Shown: piece after piece, positions 26,241 through 35,633 of the stretch
How positions within the stretch are numbered: the first letter of the stretch is position 1
Layout of the letters: each line of letters starts with the position of its first letter
Origin: an uncultured Candidatus Melainabacteria bacterium
GTDB lineage: Bacteria; Cyanobacteriota; Vampirovibrionia; Gastranaerophilales; Gastranaerophilaceae
DNA length: 64,000 bases
Direction of reading: 5' to 3'
Assembly: GCA_934754425.1 (NCBI GenBank)
Contig: CAKVIN010000012.1
Span: forward strand, 1 to 64,000
The notes under the pieces: generated by a model
What the model was told of the DNA's origin: nothing
Seen by the model: the letters and a program-made list of their open reading frames with translations, nothing else
Database searches by the model: none
Made by a program: the position numbers and the translations under genes

Positions 26241-26750
26241 TTATTTAACTCCGTCTTTCTTTTCTTCCGGTTTTTTCAATAATACTTTCAATTCATTAAC
26301 ATCAACCCAAGCATCGCCTAACGCATTTGAAAAAACTTTACCTTTAATTTCTATTACATCATCAGTTTTTAAATCAATAAACTTTTCTGCAACGTCACGT
26401 TTTAAAAATAACTTCATTTCAGATAATGGAATATCATGACTAGAATCATCTCTTCTTATCAAAAAAGAAATATAATCATCAGATGACTTAAATGCAGGTT
26501 TATAATCTAACCCTAGGGTTGAAAATTTATCAAATTTTGCTTTCATCAAAATATTTTTATTCAAATAAGCCGATGGATTAGCAACTACTGTTAAAGGAGA
26601 AACTGCTACAACGCTAACATTTTGTTGAGCTGTAGGCTGTGCAGAAGTCGGTGTTGCGGATACTTTTTCTACACAAATAGCGCTTGTAGTTAAAATTCCG
26701 GCACTTAAAAGCACCAAAGATATTGATTTAATATATTTCAAAGTTTTCAT
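26241..26750 (-). CDS. Exported small protein with an OB-fold-like domain
   Basis: The 169-residue product has a Sec signal peptide (about 1-27, SISLVLLSAGILTTSA). A T/S/P/Q-rich linker is followed by a domain (about 55-160) with PSAYLNKNILMKAKFDKF and ADDVIEIKGKVFSNALGDAW-type strands, resembling OB-fold proteins that bind small ligands. It precedes the GH57 gene by 3 bp, so they are co-transcribed, yet one is exported and the other is not. No specific function can be given. Confidence 0.6.
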   Translation of the reverse strand: MKTLKYIKSISLVLLSAGILTTSAICVEKVSATPTSAQPTAQQNVSVVAVSPLTVVANPSAYLNKNILMKAKFDKFSTLGLDYKPAFKSSDDYISFLIRRDDSSHDIPLSEMKLFLKRDVAEKFIDLKTDDVIEIKGKVFSNALGDAWVDVNELKVLLKKPEEKKDGVK

Positions 26751-26865
26751 CGAATATTACCCTCTTTTCTTGCAGTATAAACAGAATTTAAACTTTCTAA
26801 ATCCAACTTATACTTCACTTTATATACTAACATATTTTAAGTTTATTGTAAAATTCTGTATTTTC

Positions 26866-26895
26866 TTGCATTTACATATCACTTTCTGATATATT
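26866..26895 (+). promoter_or_regulatory. Promoter giving a leaderless sigma-factor transcript
   Basis: TTGCAT (26866-26871), 18 bp, TATATT (26890-26895), then ATG at 26903, 7 nt later. No Shine-Dalgarno sequence fits in the gap, so translation would start on a leaderless mRNA. Confidence 0.45.
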
Positions 26896-26902
26896 ATATA
26901 GT

Positions 26903-27541
26903 ATGAAAGATTTAGAAGCTATAAACAGAGAGCGGGAAGGAAGGGCTAATCTTTCCCAATATAAAGAGTTAATAGAAACTATATCCAAGGTAGAATATAA
27001 AAAGTTCTCAAACCTTGGTCTTATAGAGCTTTCAGAAGTTATTGCACTATCAAACTATACAGTATACTACCTTATCAATAACTCAAAAAACAAAGAATTA
27101 TATAATACGGCTTATCTCACAAAAGCAATAAAATGGGCAATTAGAAACGAAATGCGTCGTCGCTACAAATGGTACGTAATGAAAAATCAAGAACCAAAAG
27201 AGCAAGAAAAAATTAAAGATGCTGTATATAAGACTATTTTATCAATAGAAGAAATGGCTGAAGCAGAAAATCCGACGATAATTAAAGACAACAACAGAAC
27301 TCCTGAAGAAAAAGCCGAAATCGTAGAATTAAAACACAGAATTTGTGAAGCTATGAAAAAACTTTCACAAAGAGAACAAGATTTAATAGAAGCTAAGTAT
27401 TTTTATGATAAAAAACTTAAAGATATTTCGGTGGAATTTAATATCTCGCAATCGAGAATATCGAGAATTATACAAAACGCACTGGATAAAATAAAAAAAG
27501 AGTTATTAAAACAGGAAATAGTAAATGAAGACAATATTTGA
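26903..27541 (+). CDS. Sigma-70 family RNA polymerase sigma factor (candidate for the sigma-28-like regulon)
   Basis: The 212-residue product has a sigma region 2 (about 36-90; FSNLGLIELSEVIALSNYTV, then YLTKAIKWAIRNEMRRRYKW, the -10-binding part). Region 4 has a clear helix-turn-helix (about 152-204; LSQREQDLIEAKYF, then ISVEFNISQSRISRIIQNAL). A short linker replaces an obvious region 3. Layout and length are nearest to small alternative sigma factors, FliA-like or ECF-like. It is the only alternative sigma in the window and so a candidate for the TAAA-N15-GCCG promoters; that link is inference. It overlaps gcvPB by 17 bp, an odd metabolic partner. Confidence 0.8.
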   Translation: MKDLEAINREREGRANLSQYKELIETISKVEYKKFSNLGLIELSEVIALSNYTVYYLINNSKNKELYNTAYLTKAIKWAIRNEMRRRYKWYVMKNQEPKEQEKIKDAVYKTILSIEEMAEAENPTIIKDNNRTPEEKAEIVELKHRICEAMKKLSQREQDLIEAKYFYDKKLKDISVEFNISQSRISRIIQNALDKIKKELLKQEIVNEDNI

Positions 27542-28946
27542 AAAAAGTAACGGTGTTGATGGTATCGGATTTGAAGAAATCGAATTAGGCGATTTTCTTC
27601 CGCAAGAATTAATAAGAAAAGACTTAATTGGACTTCCTCAATTAAGCGAGCTTGAAGTAATGCGTCACTATAAAGAATTAAGTGACAGAAATTTTTGTAT
27701 TGAAAAAGGGTTTTATCCTTTAGGCTCTTGTACAATGAAATACAACCCAAAAGTTAATGAACTTCTAGCTTCATTAGAAGGGTTTACAAATCTTCATCCA
27801 CTCCAATCTGATGAAGATTCTCAGGGTGCATTGGAATTAATGTACAACCTTCAAGAAGCATTAAAAAAAATAACCGGAATGGATGCGGTAACTCTTCAAC
27901 CTGCAGCAGGAGCTCATGGAGAACTTACCGGCATGATGGTTATCAAAAAATATTTCGAAACAAAAGGTGAAAAAAATAGAAAAAAAGTTATTGTTCCGGA
28001 TTCAGCACATGGTACAAACCCTATGAGCGCAAAAATGTGCGGTTTTGATATTGTTCAAGTTAAATCAAATGAATATGGACAAGTCGACATTGAAGCTTTA
28101 AAAGAATTGTTAGATTCCGATGTTGCTGCGATAATGATGACAAACCCAAATACTTTGGGCATTTTTGAAGAAAAAGTTTTAGAAATCTCAGAATTAATGC
28201 ATAACAACGGCTCTTTATTATATTATGATGGAGCTAATTTTAATGCCATAATGGGCTGGACAAACCCTGCCTTAATGGGATTCGATGTTGTCCACCTTAA
28301 CTTACACAAAACTTTTGCAACTCCACACGGAGGCGGAGGTCCAGGAGCAGGTCCTGTTTGTGTAGTTGAAAAACTTAGAGAATTTTTACCATCACCTGTT
28401 ATAGAAAAACAAGGTGATAAATATATAAGAAATTACAATATTGAACATTCCATTGGAAAGGTTCGCAGTTTTTATGGTAATTTTGGAGTTTTAGTAAAAG
28501 CTTATGCTTACATCCTTATGATGGGATATAACCTAAAACTTGCTAGTGCAGATGCTGTATTAAATGCAAATTATATCAAAGAAAAATTAAAAGGTACGTA
28601 TGACTTACCTTTCGACATACCTTGTATGCACGAATTTGTTCTATCAGGTGAAAAACAACATCATCAAGGTGTTTCTACTTTAGGTATTGCAAAGCGTTTA
28701 ATGGATTCAAATTGTCATCCGCCAACGATTTATTTCCCTTTAATTGTACATGAAGCAATAATGATAGAACCTACAGAAACTGAATCAAAAAAGGTTTTAG
28801 ATAATTTCATCAATACTATGCTTAAAATAGCAAAAGAAATAGAACAAAATCCTGAAGAGGTGTTAAAATCTCCACAAACGACACCAATTAAGAAAGTTGA
28901 TGAAACTCTTGCGGCAAGACATCCTGATTTGACGTGGAAAGAATAA
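27525..28946 (+). CDS. gcvPB: Glycine dehydrogenase (decarboxylating) subunit 2
   Basis: The PLP-binding half of split P-protein of the glycine cleavage system. Family blocks include FYPLGSCTMKYNPK, LQPAAGAHGELTGM, the PLP lysine in HLNLHKTFATPHGGGGPG, and the C-terminal PTETESKKVLD. Length 473 residues is typical of the beta subunit. The alpha subunit (gcvPA), gcvH and gcvT are not in the window. A lipoate/octanoate transferase homologue at 40663 could supply the lipoyl group needed by GcvH. The start overlaps the sigma gene. Confidence 0.93.
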   Translation: MKTIFEKSNGVDGIGFEEIELGDFLPQELIRKDLIGLPQLSELEVMRHYKELSDRNFCIEKGFYPLGSCTMKYNPKVNELLASLEGFTNLHPLQSDEDSQGALELMYNLQEALKKITGMDAVTLQPAAGAHGELTGMMVIKKYFETKGEKNRKKVIVPDSAHGTNPMSAKMCGFDIVQVKSNEYGQVDIEALKELLDSDVAAIMMTNPNTLGIFEEKVLEISELMHNNGSLLYYDGANFNAIMGWTNPALMGFDVVHLNLHKTFATPHGGGGPGAGPVCVVEKLREFLPSPVIEKQGDKYIRNYNIEHSIGKVRSFYGNFGVLVKAYAYILMMGYNLKLASADAVLNANYIKEKLKGTYDLPFDIPCMHEFVLSGEKQHHQGVSTLGIAKRLMDSNCHPPTIYFPLIVHEAIMIEPTETESKKVLDNFINTMLKIAKEIEQNPEEVLKSPQTTPIKKVDETLAARHPDLTWKE

Positions 28947-29014
28947 AATATTACCTGATTGTTGAATATTAATTTTTCACATTTTTTAATATCTTCTTAT
29001 TGAAGGAGATTATT

Positions 29015-30322
29015 ATGTGTGAAATAGAAGATATTAAAGCAAGACAAATACTAGACTCAAGAGGAAATCCAACAGTAGAAGTTGATATTAAGCTCATTGA
29101 CAGTACAATAGGGAGAGCTTCGGTTCCATCAGGCAGTTCAACCGGAATATACGAAGCAAAGGAACTTAGAGATAATATTAAAACAGAGTACCTTGGAAAA
29201 AGCGTACAGAAAGCAATCAACAATATAAACACTGTAATAGCGCCTAATTTATTAGGTGAAGAAGCTTTTGATCAACATCTTATTGATAGTTTGATGATGG
29301 AAATTGATGGTAGTTTTAACAAATCAACACTCGGTGCAAATGCAATGCTTGCAGTTTCCTTGGCTTGCGCCAGAGCTTCTGCAAACGCATTAGAAATTCC
29401 ATTATACAGATATCTTGGCGGAATTAATTCCAAAGTAATGCCCACTCCTATGATGAACATTCTTAACGGTGGAGCACACGCTAACAACAAATTAGATTTT
29501 CAAGAATTTATGATTACTCCTGTTGGCATGTCAAATTTTAGTGAAGCATTAAAATGCGGCTCAGAAATATTTCATACCCTAAAAACAATATTAGAAGAAA
29601 AAGGATTACCAACAACTGTTGGCGACGAAGGTGGTTTTGCGCCTAACCTTGATTCTACACGTGAAGCAATAGAGATTATTATTTTTGCTATTGAAAAAGC
29701 TGGATACAATACAAACAATGTTAAGCTTTGCCTTGATGTTGCAGCATCAGAATTATATGAAGAAGGTGAATGTTCCGGTGGTGTCTGTTCTTTAAGTAAA
29801 TATCACCTAAAAGCTGAAAACCAAAAATTGACATCCGAAGAAATGGTTGAATATTTAGCAAAACTGGTAAGAGATTATCCAATAATTTCTATCGAAGACG
29901 GGCTTGCGCAAGATGATTGGTTAGGCTGGCAAAATTTAACAGAAACAATTGGAGACAAATGTCAACTCGTCGGTGATGATTTGTTCGTTACTAATACTTG
30001 TAGAATAAAAGAAGGTATAGAAAAATGTGTCGCTAACTCAGTATTAATAAAACCTAATCAAATTGGCACATTGACAGAAACAATGAATGCTATACTTATG
30101 GCGCAAGAAAACGGATATTCTGCTATCATATCACATCGTTCCGGAGAAACAGAAGATAATTTTATTGCAGACCTTGCTGTTGCAACAAATAGCGGATTAA
30201 TAAAAACAGGTTCACTTTCAAGAACAGATAGAATCTCTAAATATAACCGACTTTTGCGAATAGAAGAAGAACTTGGCAATAGCGCACAGTTTCTTGGAAT
30301 AAAAGCTTTTAAAAGACAGTAA
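29015..30322 (+). CDS. eno: Enolase
   Basis: Converts 2-phosphoglycerate to phosphoenolpyruvate. Blocks such as ARQILDSRGNPTVEV, VPSGSSTGIYEA, GDEGGFAPNLDS, SIEDGLAQDDW, the catalytic lysine in SVLIKPNQIGT and SHRSGETEDNFIADLAV are complete. Length 435 is normal. The ATG at 29015 has AAGGAG 8 nt upstream and is preferred to an ATG 15 nt earlier. It is a single-gene unit. Confidence 0.97.
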   Translation: MCEIEDIKARQILDSRGNPTVEVDIKLIDSTIGRASVPSGSSTGIYEAKELRDNIKTEYLGKSVQKAINNINTVIAPNLLGEEAFDQHLIDSLMMEIDGSFNKSTLGANAMLAVSLACARASANALEIPLYRYLGGINSKVMPTPMMNILNGGAHANNKLDFQEFMITPVGMSNFSEALKCGSEIFHTLKTILEEKGLPTTVGDEGGFAPNLDSTREAIEIIIFAIEKAGYNTNNVKLCLDVAASELYEEGECSGGVCSLSKYHLKAENQKLTSEEMVEYLAKLVRDYPIISIEDGLAQDDWLGWQNLTETIGDKCQLVGDDLFVTNTCRIKEGIEKCVANSVLIKPNQIGTLTETMNAILMAQENGYSAIISHRSGETEDNFIADLAVATNSGLIKTGSLSRTDRISKYNRLLRIEEELGNSAQFLGIKAFKRQ

Positions 30323-30465
30323 ACTAGGTGCACATTTCTTCAAATAAAAATTCCCCATCAGGATAAGACAACAATAGCCTACTTGTCGAATATAATAACA
30401 ACACTAATTAGAGTTAAATATAATTATTAAATCTTTTTCATACTTCCAGCTATTCTTAATTCATA

Positions 30466-30488
30466 GAGCCAATTAGGCTCTTTTTTTT
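30466..30488 (+). terminator. Rho-independent terminator
   Basis: GAGCC-AATTA-GGCTC followed by eight T residues. It ends the enolase transcript or a short RNA started between 30400 and 30466. Confidence 0.85.
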
Positions 30489-30564
30489 GTAACTTAACTA
30501 ACAATTTTGGTATTACAATTGAGCTATAAATACGAACGAATTTATTCTGTATATTACTGTAAAA

Positions 30565-30618
30565 TTTTGTAACAAATATTCAAAATTATCTAAAGTTTTT
30601 CAAAGATATGCCGTTATA
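30565..30618 (+). promoter_or_regulatory. Sigma-28-like promoter B
   Basis: TTTTGTAACAAA (30565-30576), 14 nt, TAAA (30591-30594), 15 nt, GCCG (30610-30613) then TTATA. Spacing and bases match site A almost exactly, including TAAAGTTTTTCAAA. It lies about 40 bp before the metallopeptidase gene. Confidence 0.75.
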
Positions 30619-30659
30619 TAGGACATATACTAAACAAGCAAGTTAAGAAGTCGGGTAAA

Positions 30660-32690
30660 ATGAGTTTTTCATATAACAATTTTAATAATGAAGAAGTTAA
30701 GTTAAATCTCAAGATTGGCGTGAATTGGGATAGTTTGAAGATTGAAAATCAATATTTAAACACAATTTTTGCAAAAATTGATGATGGAGATAGAAGTATA
30801 TCGGAAGAAGAGCTTTCAACATTAGAAAGAATTCTTAATAAAGCTAATAATGTTAAAAATAATATTCTTGATTCGATGTCTCCATTCAAATCTAATAAAC
30901 CAAAAGCTTCAAATGTTTTAAGTAATGATGATTTGAAAGTTGTAGTAGATAAAATTAATAATGGAGAAATTGAATTACCTAAAAAAAGACAACTTGCAGA
31001 AAGTAATTATATTGAAATTCAATATTCACCGGAACAATATGAAGAAATAAAAAAAGATTCAAAAAGTTTTTATGATAAACAAATTGAAAAAATAAAAACA
31101 CAATTTAAAGAGAAATATGCTGGCGATTATGAAATTAATGTTTCCAGATATAAAAATGGATATAAATGTGAAGTATTTGATTTAGATGCAAATAGGATAA
31201 AAAACAATGTTGATAAATCATTTACACAATCATTTACCAAAATTAGAAGTGATGGAATTTCATTAGAAGTTATTGATTACTATAAAGAAACAGTTCTTGA
31301 TGATGAAAATAAAGATTATAGTAATAATCATCAGTCGGCTTCATTTGGAGTATTATCTATTACAGATAAAAATGGTAAAGTTCATAACATTGAATATACT
31401 TTATCAGATTGTTATGACAGAGATGCTTTAGATTGCAGACGTGTCAGAGATAAAGTAATAGAGTTTATAAACAAATTGCCAAGCGAAACAATCGAAAATT
31501 TATTAAAGAATAATGTCGAAAGAATATCTTTTACAGCAGAATTTGATGATCCATTCATTGATGATCCGGATTATTATAGAAAAAAAATGGATAAAAATGG
31601 AAACGTAATTGATATATTTGATAAAAATGCAACTATTATTTCAAAAGATTTTGCAATAAAAGAACGTAATTATAAAACTGAACGTAATATTAAAAGAGAT
31701 GATAATATAAATGTAGAAATTGCTGATACAGGCAAAAATACTGGAAAAATCAATGTTAAAGCTGATGCTGATGAGAATTTTTCTATAGAAATACAAGGTT
31801 CTTCCAGCGATGAAAATGGAGATAAATTCCACCAATGGCAATTACCAAGACTTGAAAAACTTATGAATGAGTTACCTACGGCAGTATTAAAAGATTTAAA
31901 AAACGAAATTACTAATATTAAGTTTTTACAGAAAAATATTGGCAGAGATTTTGATGGATTATATTCTCCAGGAACAAATGCACTAGCTTTCAGAGCTGAC
32001 TCAGACTCAGATTCGCCAACTATGTCGTTTGTTCACGAATTAGGTCATGCTATTGATGATCAAAATGGAACTTTCTTATCTTCAAGAAAAGAATTTACAG
32101 AAAAGTTTACGAATTTCCAAAAATTATATCAAAAATATTTTCCAGATAATTACAATCACGCTTGTGATAATGCACAGGAATTTTTTGCTTCTACTTATGC
32201 TTATATCCAATTGCCAAATGATAAAGTAAATAATCATATTGGTGATTTAGACGATATTATTAATAAATTAGCTTCTTCTAGCAATACAGAAGAACAAGAA
32301 TTGTATAAGTTATTTACAGAATTGAAGCAAGAAGTAAATAATGATATAGATATAGTGCGCAACAAACCAAAAAAAGAAAGAGCTGATAATACTTTAAATC
32401 AACTTGTAAAAAAAGAATGTTCGGATTTAATTACAAAATTCAACAAATATGGCTGGTATCTTGAACAAAATTTCGATTCGCAGTCATTAGAAATTGATTT
32501 GACACGTGCTTTGGCTGAAAATGATACGGTATTCAATGCATTTATTAATGGTTGGAAAAAATATGCTGAAGATAAAAAAACATCAGCTTTTGGAGATATA
32601 ATTCCAACTCCACCAGAAATTCAAGAATTGTATTCAGAATTAATAAAAAAAGCACAAGAACTAAGATTAAAAACCAACCACGCTAAATAA
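30660..32690 (+). CDS. Anthrax-lethal-factor-like (M34-type) zinc metallopeptidase, candidate effector
   Basis: The 676-residue product has no signal peptide. Near residues 36-50 is a degenerate EF-hand-like loop (IDDGDRSISEEEL). The catalytic motif is VHELGHAIDDQNG with H459-E460-L-G-H463. The third ligand is probably E507 in NAQEFFASTYAYI, 44 residues later. Bacillus anthracis lethal factor has HEFGHAVDD and NEAEFFAEAF at about the same distance, so the C-terminal third resembles peptidase M34 domains. The N-terminal 400 residues are unrecognised and probably serve binding or export. It sits under promoter B and next to the coiled-coil gene with promoter C. Confidence 0.7.
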   Translation: MSFSYNNFNNEEVKLNLKIGVNWDSLKIENQYLNTIFAKIDDGDRSISEEELSTLERILNKANNVKNNILDSMSPFKSNKPKASNVLSNDDLKVVVDKINNGEIELPKKRQLAESNYIEIQYSPEQYEEIKKDSKSFYDKQIEKIKTQFKEKYAGDYEINVSRYKNGYKCEVFDLDANRIKNNVDKSFTQSFTKIRSDGISLEVIDYYKETVLDDENKDYSNNHQSASFGVLSITDKNGKVHNIEYTLSDCYDRDALDCRRVRDKVIEFINKLPSETIENLLKNNVERISFTAEFDDPFIDDPDYYRKKMDKNGNVIDIFDKNATIISKDFAIKERNYKTERNIKRDDNINVEIADTGKNTGKINVKADADENFSIEIQGSSSDENGDKFHQWQLPRLEKLMNELPTAVLKDLKNEITNIKFLQKNIGRDFDGLYSPGTNALAFRADSDSDSPTMSFVHELGHAIDDQNGTFLSSRKEFTEKFTNFQKLYQKYFPDNYNHACDNAQEFFASTYAYIQLPNDKVNNHIGDLDDIINKLASSSNTEEQELYKLFTELKQEVNNDIDIVRNKPKKERADNTLNQLVKKECSDLITKFNKYGWYLEQNFDSQSLEIDLTRALAENDTVFNAFINGWKKYAEDKKTSAFGDIIPTPPEIQELYSELIKKAQELRLKTNHAK

Positions 32691-32787
32691 TTCATACTCA
32701 TAAAAAATTACTGCCAATACATTTATTTTTCTAGTTCTTTTTTGAATGTGGGATTACTTTTGAACTCACCGGATGTTTTTTGTAAAT

Positions 32788-32842
32788 TTTTGTAAAGATT
32801 TTATTAAAAAAACTAAAGTTTTTCATAAAAAATGCCGTAAAT
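32788..32842 (+). promoter_or_regulatory. Sigma-28-like promoter C
   Basis: TTTTGTAAAGAT (32788-32799), 14 nt, TAAA (32814-32817), 16 nt, GCCG (32834-32837) then TAAAT. It differs from the others by one extra spacer base. It lies 41 bp before the 387-residue gene. Confidence 0.7.
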
Positions 32843-32877
32843 AATAATACAGGGAACAAAAAGGACGAATTTAAACT

Positions 32878-34041
32878 ATGGGAATGGCAGCATCACAAGC
32901 TACATTATTAACTTTGACAGGCCGACTCCACGATATTGAATACAAAGCACAAAATATCGAGAGTCAGAAAATACAGCTTGCTACCCAAAAAGACGAGTTG
33001 TACCAAAACTATTGTGATGCTTTAGATAAAAAGAAAATTCAAGTTGCTTTCAATAATGGTAGTGGTGGTAGAACATTTGTTGATGCAACTTTTGCTACTT
33101 TATGCAAATATGATGAAAACCGTTGTCAAAAATATTCATTAAAAGATGCTAAAACAGGAAAAATACTTGTTGATTCACAAACTGCTGAAGCATATGAAAA
33201 TTTTAGCAATGACAAATACAGTTTTGCTTGGGCAATGTTAGGAATGGAAGAAAACGCTTATTGGCAAGGTCGTGGTGGTAACGATGATGCTTGTTGCCAA
33301 TTTGTTGGTTATGGTACTAGCCAAGCTTCTGATAGTGGTAATTTATGGATGACCGAAGTTGAAGAAATGGTTTATAACAATCATTCAAGCGACGAAGAAA
33401 TCAAAAAAGCTTACAATAACTTAACCAATGTTGATAACGATAGTAACGCTACAAAAGCCGATAAACAAGAAGCTTTAAACAATTTTAGAGATAAACTATA
33501 TTCTAAATACGGAAATGAAATTTATAACTACATGCGTTTAAATAAAATGGATGATAAAAATTTAAATTGCGATCCTACCGCAGATAATGCCGTTTTTGAT
33601 GATGAATATGACGAAGATTTTCCTAAAGATAAATTTAACTATTATGCTAAATTATACGAAGAAATTCACGCTTCCGGCGGTTGTAAAGAAATGGATGGTC
33701 CAACTTCTGGTAGTGAAGGCAACGAATGGTTAAATAACATGGTTAATTCCGGTCAAGTAATTATTGAATACTATGATGAATCTAAAAAGGAATGGTCTGA
33801 AACAAATGTTGCTACAAGCACTAACTCTAATTATATAAATGAAGTTCAAGATGATACTGATTTAAAAAAAGCTGAAGCAACATACGAACACGAACTTGGA
33901 GTTATTAATGCTAAAGATACAAAATTTGATAACGATTTAAATAAACTTGAAACAGAAAGAAAATCTATTACAACAGAAATGGAATCTATCAAAAAAGTAA
34001 AAGACGATAATATTGAAAGAACATTTGGTATATTTAGCTAA
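32878..34041 (+). CDS. Coiled-coil protein with a MAASQATLL-type N-terminus, candidate export substrate
   Basis: The 387-residue product has no Sec signal. Its N-terminus (MGMAASQATLLTLTGRLHDI then QNIESQKIQLATQK) is a helical leader, and its C-terminus (about 340-387) is a coiled coil ending EMESIKKVKDDNIERTFGI. The middle (about 55-330) is rich in N, D, C and aromatic residues and unrecognised. The protein at 57667 has a similar start and end, which suggests an N/C-terminal helical hairpin as in flagellar or needle-type export substrates. Own sigma-28-like promoter; RBS AAAGGA. Confidence 0.65.
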   Translation: MGMAASQATLLTLTGRLHDIEYKAQNIESQKIQLATQKDELYQNYCDALDKKKIQVAFNNGSGGRTFVDATFATLCKYDENRCQKYSLKDAKTGKILVDSQTAEAYENFSNDKYSFAWAMLGMEENAYWQGRGGNDDACCQFVGYGTSQASDSGNLWMTEVEEMVYNNHSSDEEIKKAYNNLTNVDNDSNATKADKQEALNNFRDKLYSKYGNEIYNYMRLNKMDDKNLNCDPTADNAVFDDEYDEDFPKDKFNYYAKLYEEIHASGGCKEMDGPTSGSEGNEWLNNMVNSGQVIIEYYDESKKEWSETNVATSTNSNYINEVQDDTDLKKAEATYEHELGVINAKDTKFDNDLNKLETERKSITTEMESIKKVKDDNIERTFGIFS

Positions 34042-34108
34042 TTAAATATACTAAATAAAATATATAGATGTAAGAAATTTTTCCCTAAATCCCTTTTCCC
34101 TTTTTCCG

Positions 34109-34134
34109 CCACTTTGTTCAACAGAGTGGTTTTT
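34109..34134 (+). terminator. Rho-independent terminator
   Basis: CCACT (34109-34113) and AGTGG (34125-34129) form the stem, followed by a T tract. It ends the coiled-coil gene transcript and faces the convergent radical SAM gene. Confidence 0.75.
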
Positions 34135-34142
34135 CTTTGTTA

Positions 34143-35633
34143 TTATTGGTTTAATCTTTTTTCTAATCGTGAATATTCATTCAACAACAATTGTTTTCTT
34201 GGCTCTAAAGAAATTACATCCCAAGGCAATTCATCATCCGGATTAAAACCATTCTTTACTTCTAAATCCAAATCTTTTAATGCCGATTTATAAGCTCCGA
34301 TTTTTCCGCCACGTTTATAAACTTCGACCAAAAAAGAAGCAAATTCACTATCTGCTCTTGAGATTATAGACTGCCAATAATCCCATTTGATGCTAGAAAA
34401 TTTTGCACTTATGCCAACTTTAGCCAATTCTTTTTCTAAATACTTTTGTTTTTTTTCTAAAGACTTTATATCTTCACGTATTGACCATTGAAATGGAGTA
34501 TTTGGTTTTGGAACAAACGAAGAAAAAGAGAACTCTATACCAAAACCTTTATTTTCAGATTTTATTTTTTTACCAAGACGTATAAATTCATCCAAATCTT
34601 CATATGTTTCATGTGGAATTCCTAGCATTGAATAAATTTTCAACCCCTTCAAGCCATTTTCTCTAGATATTTTTACCGCATTTAATATTTGCTCTTCCTT
34701 TAAATTTTTATTTATAAAACGACGTAATCTTTCACTTGCAGCCTCTATTGCGATTGTCGAGTGTTTTTGTCCACCCTTTACAAGTGTCTGAACCATTTGT
34801 GGGGTTACAGAATCTGTTCTTAAAGAAGATATTCCAATTTCAATTTTTTCGCCTGAATCTATTTTATCAGACAAATATTTCATAATTTCATCAAACTGAG
34901 GATGTGCACTAATTTGAGCTCCTAAAAGTGCAATTTTATTTGTGTAATTTAAACCAAGCTCAATCGCATCTATTATCTTATCAAAATCATTTGCTCTAAA
35001 AGGTAAATTCAAATATGAAGCAGTACAAAATGCGCATCTGTTCATACATCCACGAGCAACTTCTATAATAAAAGTATCCTTAAAATAGCCTTTATCACTG
35101 ATTATTGGAGTGTAAATCACATCATTCAGTTTTGCTGTAGCTTTTTTTACCGGTGAATTTGGGATATAAATACCTTCTATATCCTTAATCAAATCAAGCG
35201 CTTCTTGTTTTTCATGATTTTTCAAAATTTCTAAAACTTGCTTGAAATTATCTTCCCCATCACCTATTATCATAAAATCAAAAAAAACTTCATATGGTCT
35301 TGGATTTGTCGTAAGAACGGGGCCTCCTGCGAAAACAATCGGATGTTTTTCATCTCTTTCTTTAGAATATAAAGGTATTTTGAGTTTTTCCAAAATTTCA
35401 AATACACCAATAAAATCAAAATCAAATGACATCGAAAAAGCAACGGCATCTACCCTTGATATATTTGGTAAAAAATCGGTAGAACATCTTTGAGCACTGA
35501 TTCCTTCCATCATATCTGCAATCTTGAATAACCACAAATATCCGAGCGAAGCCAGAGCAAATTCTTCAATAGCCGGATAAGCCATCAAAAAATTATAATC
35601 TCCACCTTTTGATTTATATAACTTCTTTTCCAT
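34143..35633 (-). CDS. B12-binding-domain radical SAM protein
   Basis: The 496-residue product has a cobalamin-binding-like N-terminal half (AFSMSFDFDFIGVFEIL, VFAGGPVLTTNPRPYEVFFD, IIGDGED). The radical SAM barrel follows, with the 4Fe-4S motif CMNRCAFC near residue 200. This layout is that of YgiQ/TIGR03960-type enzymes whose substrates are mostly unknown. I chose the ATG at 35633, whose A overlaps the stop of the upstream permease gene (TAATG), instead of a TTG 14 codons upstream. Translational coupling to that gene is likely. Confidence 0.8.
   Translation of the reverse strand: MEKKLYKSKGGDYNFLMAYPAIEEFALASLGYLWLFKIADMMEGISAQRCSTDFLPNISRVDAVAFSMSFDFDFIGVFEILEKLKIPLYSKERDEKHPIVFAGGPVLTTNPRPYEVFFDFMIIGDGEDNFKQVLEILKNHEKQEALDLIKDIEGIYIPNSPVKKATAKLNDVIYTPIISDKGYFKDTFIIEVARGCMNRCAFCTASYLNLPFRANDFDKIIDAIELGLNYTNKIALLGAQISAHPQFDEIMKYLSDKIDSGEKIEIGISSLRTDSVTPQMVQTLVKGGQKHSTIAIEAASERLRRFINKNLKEEQILNAVKISRENGLKGLKIYSMLGIPHETYEDLDEFIRLGKKIKSENKGFGIEFSFSSFVPKPNTPFQWSIREDIKSLEKKQKYLEKELAKVGISAKFSSIKWDYWQSIISRADSEFASFLVEVYKRGGKIGAYKSALKDLDLEVKNGFNPDDELPWDVISLEPRKQLLLNEYSRLEKRLNQ

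Larger units (their letters stand above)
30323..30659. other. Intergenic region with a terminator, a possible short transcript and a sigma-28-like promoter
   Basis: No ORF is supported. From left to right it holds a possible extended -10 (GAATATAAT near 30397), a strong terminator (30466-30488) placed 144 nt after the enolase stop, and promoter B. The distance between enolase and the terminator leaves room for a short RNA of about 80-100 nt, but nothing more specific can be shown. Confidence 0.4.
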
